This document shows, one piece after another, positions 17,195 to 25,385 of a stretch of DNA of 64,000 bases. The DNA is from Rhizobium redzepovicii (lineage in GTDB: Bacteria > Pseudomonadota > Alphaproteobacteria > Rhizobiales > Rhizobiaceae). Position 1 is the first letter of the stretch. Each line of letters begins with the position of its first letter. Under the pieces are notes generated by a model that had not been told where the DNA came from, did no database searches, and worked only from the letters and a program-made list of their open reading frames with translations. Position numbers and translations under genes: made by a program. Location of the stretch: contig NZ_JAILYH010000015.1 in NCBI RefSeq assembly GCF_019793435.1, positions 141,971-205,970 on the forward strand, read 5' to 3'.

Positions 17195-17668
17195 TCAACC
17201 GCGCCGGGCCGCCTCGATCGCGGCGACATCGATTTTCCTCATCGTCATCATCGCGTCAAAAGCACGTTTTGCCTGACCACCGCCTGCCGCCAGCGCTTCG
17301 GAAAGGACACGCGGCGTGATCTGCCAGGAGACACCCCATTTATCCTTGCACCAGCCGCACTCACTTTCCTGGCCGCCATTGCCGACGATGGCGTTCCAGT
17401 AGCGATCGGTTTCTTCCTGATCGTCGGTTGCGATCTGGAACGAGAAAGCCTCGCTGTGTTTAAACGTGGGACCCCCGTTCAGGCCGATGCAGGCAATACC
17501 CGCGACGGTGAATTCAACGACCAATACATCCCCCTGCTTGCCATCCGGATAATCTCCCGGTGCCCGAATGACGGCGCCGACGGCACTGTCGGGAAACGTC
17601 GCCGCATAAAAGCGGGCCGCCGTCTCGGCGTCTTTGTCGTACCATACGCAGATCGTGTTCTTTGCCAT
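17195..17668 (-). CDS. VOC/PhnB-like protein (3-dmu-9_3-mt domain)
   Basis: 157 residues of the PhnB-like branch of the vicinal oxygen chelate fold. Motifs: ICVWYDKDAETAARFYAATFPDS at the start, FTVAGIACIGLNGG, FSFQIATDD and CGWCKDKWGVSWQITP. The Pfam name (3-demethylubiquinone methyltransferase) is historical and not evidence of ubiquinone chemistry. ATG 17668 has AGGA 9 bp upstream. The longer open frame to 17803 has no support. Members are mostly uncharacterised. Confidence 0.85.
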   Translation of the reverse strand: MAKNTICVWYDKDAETAARFYAATFPDSAVGAVIRAPGDYPDGKQGDVLVVEFTVAGIACIGLNGGPTFKHSEAFSFQIATDDQEETDRYWNAIVGNGGQESECGWCKDKWGVSWQITPRVLSEALAAGGGQAKRAFDAMMTMRKIDVAAIEAARRG

Positions 17669-17807
17669 TGCGCGGGTCCTTTCGCGTTTCGTTTCGAATT
17701 CCCTCGGTGAAATAAGAAGCAAACCGTGTTTCTCCAGCCCTTGCAGCTTATTTCCTCGGCGACAGCTGAGCGCTCCTAAATCGCCGAACCCTCGGGTCGC
17801 CATGCCA

Positions 17808-18257
17808 TCATTCAGGTTCGATTCGGGGGCTTTGCACTAAGGAAGATCGCGGTGGTTCCGACGGACGAGTTTCGGACGGGCCACCTTGACCCACCCGCCA
17901 AGGCGGGTCGACGCGGTTGGATCCGGCGAAATAAAGGATGATGCGGTTACCGCCAGGGTCGAGCAGCTCCGCCTCGCGCCACAGCCAACTCTTGTCCTCG
18001 GGTCCGCTCACGAATTGCAGGCCGGCCTCGCTAAGGCGGCTGACCGTCTCGTCCAGGCTCTCACACTCGAAATACACTGTGGTTCCGCCACCGCCACTTT
18101 CGCCCTGATGCAGCGAGAAGGTGCTGTCCCCGTCCGGGCAGAGGAAGCGTGAATACCGTGGACGGGCATCAACGACGGGCCTCAGACCGAGGACGCTGTA
18201 GAAGCTCCAGCCCAGATCGAGGTCAGGCATCGTAACGGTCACCTGATTCAGGCGCAT
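17808..18257 (-). CDS. VOC family glyoxalase/bleomycin-resistance-like protein
   Basis: 149 residues. One VOC module (about residues 1-112): VTVTMPDLDLGWSFYSVLGL, FSLHQGES, then DPGGNRIILYFAG with its likely metal ligand region. After the module there is a Pro/Ser/Arg-rich tail of about 35 residues that looks non-conserved and may be read-through into low-complexity DNA. It sits next to another VOC-fold gene; start 140 bp apart from that gene's open frame, same strand. Substrate unknown. Confidence 0.82.
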   Translation of the reverse strand: MRLNQVTVTMPDLDLGWSFYSVLGLRPVVDARPRYSRFLCPDGDSTFSLHQGESGGGGTTVYFECESLDETVSRLSEAGLQFVSGPEDKSWLWREAELLDPGGNRIILYFAGSNRVDPPWRVGQGGPSETRPSEPPRSSLVQSPRIEPE

Positions 18258-18318
18258 GATCTATCCTTCTCGACTGAGTTCTCCCAAAACTGCGCGGCGG
18301 TGCCATGGCCGCGACGTC

Positions 18319-18376
18319 CATAAAAACAAGAACCTGAAACCATCGCCTGAATCAAATTCTAAACGACACGCTTTTT
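18319..18376. repeat. RIME-like dispersed repeat, degenerate copy 1
   Basis: This copy has CATAAAAACAAGAACCTGAA followed by CTGAATCAAATTCTAA and ACGCTTTT. It matches the copy at 19754-19796 at 34 of 44 positions, in the same orientation. The CTGAATCAAATT core also occurs in the palindromic copies at 19613 and 58706. Confidence 0.65.
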
Positions 18377-18449
18377 GTGTCCTTGCCACAAAACTCGTGT
18401 CAGACTGCGTAAGCTGCGCATCGCCTGCGCGCCGATCGAAAGGCTGACC

Positions 18450-18665
18450 ATGCATAAATTCACCGTTGCCCTCACTCGGGAGATCGAGGCCGATACCGCC
18501 GAAGAGGCCGCCCTGCTCCTGTATCAGGAACTTTCAAAAGGACCGCTCCCTGACTGCTACGCCGTCACCGACGAGACGAGCCTGACTATGGAGGTGAAGC
18601 TGGATCGAGAAAAGGCGGATGAATTCGCCAGCATCGATCACACCGCCGACCCCGGCAACTGGTAA
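18450..18665 (+). CDS. Small conserved-type hypothetical protein
   Basis: 71 acidic residues from ATG 18450, with AAAGG about 7 bp upstream. Strand-helix-strand pattern: FTVALTREIEADTAEEAALLLYQELSKG, then LTMEVKLDREKADEF. The beginning resembles short proteins that read like an insulated beta-alpha-beta unit; I cannot name the family. It lies 142 bp upstream of dapB on the same strand, so it might share its transcript. Codon use is native. Confidence 0.6.
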   Translation: MHKFTVALTREIEADTAEEAALLLYQELSKGPLPDCYAVTDETSLTMEVKLDREKADEFASIDHTADPGNW

Positions 18666-18687
18666 GGACCCGCCGTTCACGGGGACG

Positions 18688-18765
18688 GCCGGAGGAGATC
18701 CCCACTTTGCGCCGGGAGCGGAAGTGCGGTAGGTGCAAATCCCCTTCTCCGGCGCGAACGCCGGA
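18688..18765 (+). promoter_or_regulatory. Structured leader upstream of dapB with two exclusive hairpins
   Basis: GCCGGAGGAG at 18688-18697 can pair with CTTCTCCGGC at 18744-18753, enclosing an inner CACTT/AAGTG stem. TCCGGCG at 18748-18754 can instead pair with CGCCGGA at 18759-18765 around a CGAA loop. The two helices share bases, so they cannot form together. The dapB GTG is 42 bp downstream. It could be an attenuator-like switch, but there is no T-run and no known riboswitch consensus. Confidence 0.4.
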
Positions 18766-18807
18766 TGACGACAGCCCTCCATCGGAATACCGCAGCAAGG
18801 AAAAACT

Positions 18808-19578
18808 GTGACCTCACCAATTAAAATAGCGGTCGCCGGCGCGAACGGTCGAATGGGTCGCGCCGTCCTGCCGCCGCTGGCGGCCGATCCGGCTTTTGCA
18901 GTCATTGGCGGCATCGGTCGCCCCGGCTCGATCGGGGAAGGGCTGATCGACCGTTCGGACGCGATCGCGACCGCCGACGTGATCCTGGATTTTACCACGG
19001 GACGTGCCGCTGCCGAACTTGCCGGCTTGTGCGCCTCGGCCGGCGGACCGGCCCTGGTGATCGGGGCGACGGGTTTCGAACCGGACGAACTCGAGCGGAT
19101 CATGGAGGCCGCCCGGACGATTCCCATTCTGCGCTCCGGCAATTTCTCCATCGGCCTGAACATGCTGCTCGGCCTCGTTGCCCAGGCCGCCCGCGCCCTT
19201 CCCGCGCAGGGCTGGGATATCGAAATCCTCGAAGCCCACCATAACAGGAAGATCGACGCGCCGTCCGGCACGGCGCTGATGCTCGGTGAAGCCGCCGCCG
19301 AGGGCCGCGGCGTCTCCCTCGCCTCCGTCGAGCGGCGCGGCCGCGACGGCATCACCGGCGAACGGCCGCCCGGCGAAATCGGCTTCGCCGTCCTGCGCGC
19401 CGGCGGGCTTGTCGGAGAACACAGCGTTCTGTTTGCCGCCGCCGAGGAAGTCGTGACACTTTCGCATTCGGCGCTCGACCGCGGCATGTTTGCCCGCGGC
19501 GCACTTGCCGCCGCCCGCTGGGTCGCGGGACGCGCGCCCGGCGAATACAGCATGCAGGATGTCCTCAATCCGGCCTGA
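18808..19578 (+). CDS. dapB: 4-hydroxy-tetrahydrodipicolinate reductase
   Basis: 256 residues. DapB reduces 4-hydroxy-tetrahydrodipicolinate with NAD(P)H in the diaminopimelate/lysine pathway, in the cytoplasm. Nucleotide loop IAVAGANGRMGR near residue 7-17, GATGF near 88, and the catalytic signature EILEAHHNRKIDAPSGTAL near 145-163 (His and Lys). The GTG start at 18808 has AAGGA 8 bp upstream. No other dap or lys gene is nearby. Rhizobia may have a second dapB, and whether this is the main copy cannot be told here. Confidence 0.94.
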   Translation: MTSPIKIAVAGANGRMGRAVLPPLAADPAFAVIGGIGRPGSIGEGLIDRSDAIATADVILDFTTGRAAAELAGLCASAGGPALVIGATGFEPDELERIMEAARTIPILRSGNFSIGLNMLLGLVAQAARALPAQGWDIEILEAHHNRKIDAPSGTALMLGEAAAEGRGVSLASVERRGRDGITGERPPGEIGFAVLRAGGLVGEHSVLFAAAEEVVTLSHSALDRGMFARGALAAARWVAGRAPGEYSMQDVLNPA

Positions 19579-19612
19579 GAAAGGGCGAAGAGACAGGGTT
19601 GACCAGAGGCTT

Positions 19613-19647
19613 GAAGCGCGTCGTTGAATCAAATTCTAAGCGCGTCC
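19613..19647. repeat. RIME-like dispersed repeat, palindromic copy 2
   Basis: GAAGCGCGTCG, then TTGAATCAAATTCTAA, then GCGCGTCC. It shares AAGCGCGTCG and the GAATCAA core with the perfect palindrome at 58706, but its right arm is decayed. It lies just after the dapB stop and may end that transcript. Confidence 0.6.
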
Positions 19648-19672
19648 CTGGTTGTGCCCGGCCTCCAAGAGA

Positions 19673-19715
19673 GCCTCATCCTGAAGTGCCCCGTAGGGGC
19701 CTCGACGGACAAGGC
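19673..19715. repeat. Dispersed repeat family A (CCTCATCCTGAGG type), copy 1
   Basis: CCTCATCCTGAAGTGCCCCG followed by TAGGGGCCTCGACGGACAAGG. The outer arms and the central CCCC-N-GGGG pair. Other copies are at 21451, 21588, 36391, 41526, 41671 and 55697. Confidence 0.65.
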
Positions 19716-19753
19716 GGGCGCTCCGGCAGCTGATGGACCTCAACGGAAATATG

Positions 19754-19796
19754 CATGAAAACAAAGACTTGAAGACATCCCCTGAATCAAACCCTA
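19754..19796. repeat. RIME-like dispersed repeat, degenerate copy 3
   Basis: CATGAAAACAAAGACTTGAA followed by CCCTGAATCAAACCCTAC. It is similar to 18319-18362 (34 of 44 positions). It ends at the stop codon of the ornithine cyclodeaminase gene on the other strand, so it may have supplied that stop. Confidence 0.6.
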
Positions 19797-20726
19797 CGCC
19801 GATGCCCCTAGCCTATCGAGGATTGCCGAAGCGACGACGACTTCAGTTCCCCCAAGGCCGACCGAGCAAAACAACGTCGTCTCCCCGGACGATCCCCGCC
19901 CGGCAGCTGTCCCGGCAATGATGTTGGCAAGGTCGGCCATGCGATCTTCGTTGCCGGAGCCGGCGAGGAAAAAGGGCGAAGCGTAAGCCCGGCTTTGTTC
20001 GGGGGAATCCGTCGCGATCACGGCAGCGGCATCCGCGATATCAAGACCGAGTTCGTATCCATGAAGCGTTTTCGGACCGACAGTGTTGACGTGCACGCCG
20101 GGCTTCAGATCACGCGCATGGATGACAGGCTTTTGGCTCGTCGTCGCGCAGATGACAATATCGGCGTCCTCAACGGCCTCAGTGACGCTTTCGACAGGCT
20201 CCACCTCCAGCCCGAGGGCGTGCTGCATCTCGCTTGCGAAGGCGGTGCGATTTTTCTCGTCGCGGCTATAGACGCGGGCGCGATCCAGTTTTCGAACGGC
20301 GGCGGCTGCGGCAAGCTGGGTTCGCGCTTGCGCTCCGCTGCCGATGATCCCGACGATCCTGGCGCCGGGCGCGCTGAGGTGGCGGACGGCGAGACCTCCA
20401 ATGGCACCGGTCCTGAGGTTGCCGAGGCGCTCACCGAGAACAATGCCCTTGAGCCTGGCATCGTCGGCCGACCATACCGCGACGATCTGCGAATGCTCTG
20501 CCCCGTCGAATGTTTCGTACACGCGAAAACCCGCAAGTGGTTTGTCGCCAAGCATGCCGCCGACGGTGAAGACGAGATCGCCTCGATCGGGAAAGGACAC
20601 ATGATGTCGGGGCGGAGAGACCAGCCGATTGTCGGCTCTCGCAAGAAAAGCGGTCTCGAGCGCATCGATGGCAACACGCATCAACGTATTGCCGGCCAGA
20701 TCCTCGTCTTTCAGAATTTTCGTCAC
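19794..20726 (-). CDS. Ornithine cyclodeaminase/mu-crystallin family protein
   Basis: 310 residues. NAD(P) is bound by GIIGSGAQARTQLAA at about residue 127, inside a Rossmann domain. YETFDGAEHSQIVAVWSADDARLKGIVLGE and RTGAIGGLAVRHL before it match the family's substrate domain, and HVNTVGP with SPEQSRAY follow. Members are ornithine cyclodeaminases, ketimine reductases or alanine dehydrogenases, and sequence alone does not decide. GTG 20726 is chosen because the upstream frame lacks resemblance. Adjacent to a GNAT gene on the same strand. Confidence 0.85.
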   Translation of the reverse strand: MTKILKDEDLAGNTLMRVAIDALETAFLARADNRLVSPPRHHVSFPDRGDLVFTVGGMLGDKPLAGFRVYETFDGAEHSQIVAVWSADDARLKGIVLGERLGNLRTGAIGGLAVRHLSAPGARIVGIIGSGAQARTQLAAAAAVRKLDRARVYSRDEKNRTAFASEMQHALGLEVEPVESVTEAVEDADIVICATTSQKPVIHARDLKPGVHVNTVGPKTLHGYELGLDIADAAAVIATDSPEQSRAYASPFFLAGSGNEDRMADLANIIAGTAAGRGSSGETTLFCSVGLGGTEVVVASAILDRLGASA

Positions 20727-20822
20727 GGCAAACCCCCAGCCTCTGCCGGCATCCTGCGACCCCAACCGTGCTTGAGGTCAATAGATCCGGTAAGGCAAAT
20801 GCGCTGAAATTTCGCGTGAGGC

Positions 20823-21329
20823 CTAATCGACCAGACGGCGAGCCATGATGACGTCGTCGATCTCCCTGCCCTCTTCCAGAACCCCGGCAGGGATCCTGCC
20901 GACCTCGGAGAAGCCCTGTCGATGATAGAACCGGATCGCCGCCGCGTTCTCGGCGCTGACGAAGAGTTCCAGCTGCCGGATGCCGATTTGGCGCGCATGA
21001 TCGACAACGACATCGAGAAGCCTCTCGGCAAGACCGGTGCCGCGCAGGCTCCTTCCGATGTAGACCATGATGATCGTCGCACGATGGGCCATCTTGCTCG
21101 ACCGCTGGCGGATCAGGCCCATTATGCCGACGGGCTCACCATCCTGAAACGCGATGAAGACCGGCTCGCTCAGGCGGTTGCGCCACTCATCGAGGGAAAG
21201 AGCCGCCCAGTCTTCATAGCGGCTGGCAAAGGAGGCGGGTTCGGTGCGAAGCGCTTCCAGACGAATGCGCCGGAAGGCCTCCACTTCGCCTGCCTGGATA
21301 TGCCTGATCGTTACGCCGCTTGCATCCAT
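20823..21329 (-). CDS. GNAT family N-acetyltransferase
   Basis: 168 residues with one GNAT domain: IRHIQAGEVEAFRRIRLEAL at the start, the acetyl-CoA strand and loop ATIIMVYIGRSLRGTGLAERLLD (R-G-T-G-L-A), and AAIRFYHRQGFSEVGR near the end. ATG 21329 has GGAGG 7 bp upstream, which decides it over the 21419 frame start. It is directly upstream of the ornithine cyclodeaminase gene (97-bp gap, same strand), a possible operon. Acceptor unknown. Confidence 0.88.
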   Translation of the reverse strand: MDASGVTIRHIQAGEVEAFRRIRLEALRTEPASFASRYEDWAALSLDEWRNRLSEPVFIAFQDGEPVGIMGLIRQRSSKMAHRATIIMVYIGRSLRGTGLAERLLDVVVDHARQIGIRQLELFVSAENAAAIRFYHRQGFSEVGRIPAGVLEEGREIDDVIMARRLVD

Positions 21330-21450
21330 TCTGAGACCTCCCGAGATATCTCGGCTGTCGTCATGACAGTGTGCTCCAGCCGACGCAAGCGGAGACGATG
21401 ACTCAAATCCGGCCCCCATTGCACCCGCCTAGCGCCAAAGCCTGGAAAAG

Positions 21451-21496
21451 CCTCAGCCCGAGAAGGCCCGCAAGGGGCCTCGAAGACAAGGCGGGT
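21451..21496. repeat. Dispersed repeat family A, copy 2
   Basis: CCTCAGCCCGAGAAGGCCCG followed by CAAGGGGCCTCGAAGACAAGG. Same arms as the other copies, with several changes. It lies in the long gap after the GNAT gene. Confidence 0.55.
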
Positions 21497-21587
21497 GCGC
21501 GGGCGGCGGAAGAATGCAGGGGTAAATGCTGGAGCCTGTCCTTCGAAACTCCGAGGGCGTCGGAAGAACCGCGCCCCAGACAGCCTT

Positions 21588-21615
21588 ATTCTGAGAGGCC
21601 TCGAAGGACGAGGCA
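21588..21615. repeat. Dispersed repeat family A, copy 3 (partial)
   Basis: TTATTCTGAGAGGCCTCGAAGGACGAGG, quoted in two parts as TTATTCTGAGAGG and CCTCGAAGGACGAGG. It keeps the right arm of the family but lacks the central hairpin. Confidence 0.5.
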
Positions 21616-21630
21616 GGGCTCCGGCTGCAA

Positions 21631-21912
21631 TTACTGCGCCGGGGTTCCCACCCGGCCGCCTTTCCGGACGCCCGACGGATCGCCGTCCGTCGGCTGGTTC
21701 GTTGGCCGGAGGTCCCATTGATTGGACGGCCGGATGGCCGGTCGCTCGGTCGCCGGTTCGCGCGTCGACCGCACAACCAGATTATCCGGCTGATCGGTGG
21801 ACCCCGCCGCCGATCCATCAGCTGACCACTCGGTCCTTTGATCGCTCGGCTTGTCCAGCTTGAAGGGTGCAGTCTGACGGACAATGACGAGAAGAACCAT
21901 CCCGACCACCAT
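21631..21912 (-). pseudogene. Possible membrane-anchored protein with a damaged start
   Basis: The minus-strand frame reads a hydrophobic segment (ALKYFVLYTLICMVVGMVLL) followed by a basic, Pro/Thr/Ser-rich tail. The coordinates give the part from the first in-frame ATG, which begins inside the membrane segment. Upstream, GAGGG and an ATG are well placed near 21950, but that ATG reads CAC TGA; one extra base would give Met-Ala-Leu-Lys and the full span. This may be a frameshifted small gene, or chance. Confidence 0.3.
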
Positions 21913-22250
21913 GCAAATCAGCGTATAGAGAACGAAATACTTCAGTGCATATCCCTCGCTGATTGGCAGAGCGACCTTGACAGCGGCGCGAATGATATTT
22001 CCGCATCATTGAATGATACTTGAAAAAAGGCAATAGATTTTAGATGAAACCAGTAAAATTCAGAAATTGACCACGCAGAATAAGATAGTTATTGGCGATT
22101 CCCAGACAACATCTCCCGCACTGCTCGATTTATCTTGGCCATCCCGGTAAAGGCGAGACGCGCATGTCAACGTCGGCTGCCGCTCAATCCTCCCATCTCG
22201 CTTCCGGAATTCGCGGGGTGCAGTTCGTCAAAGATGCGTGTCGGCTGGCA

Positions 22251-22736
22251 TCACAATGCCTCAGCGCGCGCCAAAACACCTGCCTGTTCCAGACTGATAC
22301 CCTTGGCGAGGGGATCGGCATGGCGGTGCGCCAACCGCCATTCTTCGTCCTCGCGGCGATAAACCAGGGTGACGCGCAACGGCCAGTCCTGCATCGGCAG
22401 ACCGCCGACCTCCACCCGGCATCGTTCGATAATGGCGAGGACAATCATGTCGGCTGATGCATAGGCCTGCACGACCTCCTGTTCGAAGGTGCCGTTCGCG
22501 AAGAAACGGCCGATCGCCTGCCAGCGCTCCTGCGTCAACTCTGCCTCATGCGTCGGCCGCCCGCCGAATGGCGACATCAGCGTGTAATCGGCCGCGTGCG
22601 GATTCAAGGCGCGGTATGCATCGATATCGCCGCGCATCAGCGCCGCATTCGCCTCTGCCGTGCGGCAGATGAGCTCCGCACAGGCCCCTTCGGCGATGGA
22701 ACTCTCGGCCGGCATCGAACTGGATGGGAATGACAT
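22251..22736 (-). CDS. SnoaL-like/DUF4440 (NTF2-fold) protein
   Basis: 161 residues of the NTF2-like fold: long N-terminal helix with ANAALMRGDIDAYRAL, then ADYTLMSPFGG, and strands VVQAYASADMIVLAIIERCR and LRVTLVYRREDEEWRLAHRHAD. These proteins are small-molecule-binding or cyclase/isomerase-like, and no specific catalytic set is visible. ATG 22736 has GGAG 8 bp upstream. Divergent from a LysR regulator with a 96-bp gap carrying two dyads, so it is the likely regulatory target. Confidence 0.82.
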   Translation of the reverse strand: MSFPSSSMPAESSIAEGACAELICRTAEANAALMRGDIDAYRALNPHAADYTLMSPFGGRPTHEAELTQERWQAIGRFFANGTFEQEVVQAYASADMIVLAIIERCRVEVGGLPMQDWPLRVTLVYRREDEEWRLAHRHADPLAKGISLEQAGVLARAEAL

Positions 22737-22794
22737 GACCTTGCTCCTTCGGCTATGCGGATGCCGTTTGCGCCCGCTACAGTGCAAATCCCAC

Positions 22795-22840
22795 TTCAGC
22801 GGCACTGAATCCAATGATATGATTTCAGCGATATGCTGAA
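22795..22840. promoter_or_regulatory. Two TTCAG/CTGAA dyads in the lysR-snoaL promoter region
   Basis: TTCAGCGGCACTGAA at 22795-22809 and TTCAGCGATATGCTGAA at 22824-22840. The first fits the LysR T-N11-A rule with dyad symmetry; the second overlaps the ATG of the LysR gene at 22833. One site would activate or repress the divergent gene, and the other would autorepress the regulator. Confidence 0.6.
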
Positions 22841-23783
22841 TCCAGTTGATCTCTCCCGCAGCGATCTCAATCTGCTCGTGCTCTTCGAGGCCGTGCTGGA
22901 GGAGCGTCATGTCGGCCGCGCCGCCGAGCGGCTGAACCTAACCTCTTCTGCCGTCAGCCACGGGCTGGGCCGGCTGCGGCGACTGCTGAACGATCCACTG
23001 TTCCTGCGAACGCCCAAGGGCGTCGTGCCGACGGCGCGCGCCACGGAACTGGCGGCACCGATCGCCGATGTTCTCGCCCGCGTGCGAAGGATGCTTTCAG
23101 CCGCCGAACCCTTCGATCCCGCAAACTCCACCCGCCGCTTCACGATCGCCGCACCGGACGGTGTTTCGGCCGTGCTGCTGGCGCCGCTCCTGGACAAGCT
23201 TCACCGCACCGCACCCGGCATCGATATCGGCATCCGCCAACTGCTGCCGGCGCCCAACGAAACCTCGCCGGAGCGTGCGTGGCGCGACGCATTCGCCGAT
23301 CTCGACGACCGGCTGACCGACATCGCGGTCATTCCCACCGAGCACATTCCGCAGCGCTTCCACGTCAGCCGGCTTTATGAAGAGGATTTCGTCGTGGCAA
23401 TGCGGACCGGCCATACCTTCGCCGGCCAACCGACCCTGGTCAGATACTGCGAGATGCAGCATCTGGTCGTCTCGCTCAGCGGCGATCCCCATGGTTTCGT
23501 CGACGAGGCCCTGGCCAAGCACGGCTGCGCGCGGCGCGTCGCGCTGACCGTGCCGAACTTCACATTCGCCCTTGCCATCCTCGCCGAGACCGATTTTCTC
23601 TGCGCGTTGCCGAGACGGTTTGCCGCCATGCATGCGGCGCGCTTCGACCTGGAAAGCGTCAACGCGCCGCTGGAACTCACGCGACTTCACATCAATGCCG
23701 TTCTCCCCAAGGTCGCCTTGATGGATGCCGGCGTCGCCTGGCTGCTGGGCGTTATCGAGCAAACGCTGCCGGCGGCGCCGTAA
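22833..23783 (+). CDS. LysR family transcriptional regulator
   Basis: 316 residues. N-terminal winged helix (LSRSDLNLLVLFEAVLEERHVGRAAERLNLTSSAVSHGLGRLR region; AVSHGLGRLRRLL is the recognition part) and a C-terminal periplasmic-binding-like effector domain. The DLNLLVxFEAVLEE start and FLRTPKGVVPT are typical of the NodD/LinR-like LysR subgroup. ATG 22833 lies within a dyad, so translation start and operator overlap. The probable target is the divergent SnoaL-like gene. Confidence 0.92.
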   Translation: MLNPVDLSRSDLNLLVLFEAVLEERHVGRAAERLNLTSSAVSHGLGRLRRLLNDPLFLRTPKGVVPTARATELAAPIADVLARVRRMLSAAEPFDPANSTRRFTIAAPDGVSAVLLAPLLDKLHRTAPGIDIGIRQLLPAPNETSPERAWRDAFADLDDRLTDIAVIPTEHIPQRFHVSRLYEEDFVVAMRTGHTFAGQPTLVRYCEMQHLVVSLSGDPHGFVDEALAKHGCARRVALTVPNFTFALAILAETDFLCALPRRFAAMHAARFDLESVNAPLELTRLHINAVLPKVALMDAGVAWLLGVIEQTLPAAP

Positions 23784-23920
23784 GGCTGCAAAATTCCGCG
23801 ACGCCCAAGATCGATCTTATATTTCGCTGCCAAGACAGCGTCGGCAAGATCGGCTAGACTGCATGCGCCGACAGCTTGCGTCGAGGGCATCCAGGGGACG
23901 TCGGCGGCAGGGGGATCTGC

Positions 23921-25324
23921 ATGTCGGCAATTGCATCTCTGTTTCAGGAAGCTGCCCGGCTTGCGGCCGGGTTTCGGCAGACGATACCCGCCCGCCATAT
24001 GCCCGCTCACGACTATGCCACCTCGCTTGCCGCCTTCAGTGAGCCGCTGCCGACGGTCGGTTCGCAAATGCTTGATGTCATCACGCAGCTCGCAGGTGGC
24101 GCCGAACCCGGGCTGCATGCAACCACCGGACCACGCTTCTTCGGCTGGGTCATCGGCGGTTCCCATCCCGTCGGCGTCGCAGCCGATTTCCTCACCAGCG
24201 CCTGGGGCCAGAATGCCGGAAACCATACCGCCGCCCCGGCCGCTGCCGCCATCGAGACCGTTGCTGCCAGATGGCTTCTCGATCTTCTGAAGCTGCCGGC
24301 TGAAAGCTCGGTCGGTTTCGTTACGGGCGCGACGGTGGCGAACTTCACCTGCCTTGCCGCGGCGCGGGGCGAGGTGCTGCGCCAAGTCGGCTGGGATGGC
24401 GATGCCCGCGGCCTGTTCGGCGCGCCCGAAATCACCGTACTGATCGGCGACGACGCTCACACGACGGTGTTCTCTGCGCTGCAATTCCTGGGCCTCGGCC
24501 ATGATCGCGTGCTGCGCGTGCGCACCGATCCGGTGGGACGGATAGACCCGGCCGCGCTGGCGGGCGCGCTCGAGAGGGTCTCCGGTCCCGTCATCGCCAT
24601 TCTCCAGGCGGGACAGATCAATACCGGCGCTTTCGACGACTTCGCCGCGATCATCCCGCCGCTGAAAGCGAAAGGCGCCTGGGTGCACATCGACGGCGCC
24701 TTCGGCCTCTGGGCGCAAGCGTCGGTGAAGACCAGCCATCTCAGCCGCGGCATCGAATCCGCCGATAGCTGGGCGACCGACGGTCACAAATGGCTGCAGA
24801 CACCCTATGATTGCGGCTATGCGATCATCCGCAATGAAATCGCTCATCGCCGCGCCATGACGATTGCCGCAAGCTATCTGCCGCTCGCCGGCGAAGGTGA
24901 ACGCGATCCTTCCCATTACGTGCCCGAGCTATCAAGGAGGGCGCGCGGCTTTGCCACCTGGGCGATGCTGAAACATCTCGGCCGCGACGGTGTGGCCGCC
25001 CTCATCGACCAGTGCTGCGCTTCGGCGCGGCTGGCGGCCGAATTGCTTGGGCGCGAGCCCGGCATCGCCATTCTGAACGAGGTCACGCTGAACCAGCTCA
25101 TCATCCGCTTCGCGGCCGACAGTCCGGACGAAGAAGGCGACACCATGACCCGAAAGACGATCGAAAAGATCCAGGCGGATGGCCTGATCTTTGCCGGCGG
25201 CGCCAAATGGCACGGCCGCGACGTGTTGCGCCTCTCCGTCACCAATTTCCAGACGACATCGGATCAGGCGGAACTGGCGGCGGAGAGCATCATTGCCGCG
25301 TTCAGGAGCGTCGGTCGGGGGTGA
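23921..25324 (+). CDS. PLP-dependent group II decarboxylase family protein
   Basis: 467 residues, fold type I. The Schiff-base lysine is in WATDGHKWLQTPYDCG (about residue 290), preceded by VHIDGAFGLWA (PLP aspartate) and GFVTGATVANFTCLAAAR. Family members decarboxylate aromatic amino acids, glutamate, diaminobutyrate or similar. The substrate loop is not diagnostic. ATG 23921 has GGGGGA 7 bp upstream; frame extension to 23876 is unsupported. No transporter or partner is in the same operon. It follows the LysR gene after 137 bp. Confidence 0.87.
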   Translation: MSAIASLFQEAARLAAGFRQTIPARHMPAHDYATSLAAFSEPLPTVGSQMLDVITQLAGGAEPGLHATTGPRFFGWVIGGSHPVGVAADFLTSAWGQNAGNHTAAPAAAAIETVAARWLLDLLKLPAESSVGFVTGATVANFTCLAAARGEVLRQVGWDGDARGLFGAPEITVLIGDDAHTTVFSALQFLGLGHDRVLRVRTDPVGRIDPAALAGALERVSGPVIAILQAGQINTGAFDDFAAIIPPLKAKGAWVHIDGAFGLWAQASVKTSHLSRGIESADSWATDGHKWLQTPYDCGYAIIRNEIAHRRAMTIAASYLPLAGEGERDPSHYVPELSRRARGFATWAMLKHLGRDGVAALIDQCCASARLAAELLGREPGIAILNEVTLNQLIIRFAADSPDEEGDTMTRKTIEKIQADGLIFAGGAKWHGRDVLRLSVTNFQTTSDQAELAAESIIAAFRSVGRG

Positions 25325-25385
25325 CACTTCCGTTGCGGCACATCAAGTCCCTGCGTTCTAAGAGGGCGCGGACGCCCACCCCGCA

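Larger units (their letters stand above)
21330..22250. other. Long intergenic region: repeats, low-complexity DNA and one doubtful ORF
   Basis: 920 bp without a convincing gene. It has two family A repeats (21451, 21588), a stretch at 21640-21790 dominated by CGGN tetranucleotides (GGCCGG, CGGTCG and similar), the doubtful minus-strand ORF described separately, and an AT-rich block at 22010-22110 that may mark a promoter. No tRNA, hairpin terminator or mobile element end is obvious. Confidence 0.5.

Noticed and set aside
17195..17668. PhnB-like protein as a ubiquinone methyltransferase linked to UbiA/Coq7
   Set aside because: The domain name is historical; the sequence is a VOC-fold protein without a SAM site.
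18688..18753. tRNA-like element upstream of dapB (GCCGGAG/CTCCGGC ends and GGTGCAAATCC)
   Set aside because: It is 66 nt, the T-stem does not pair properly, no D arm or anticodon stem forms, and CCA is absent. Kept only as a structured leader.
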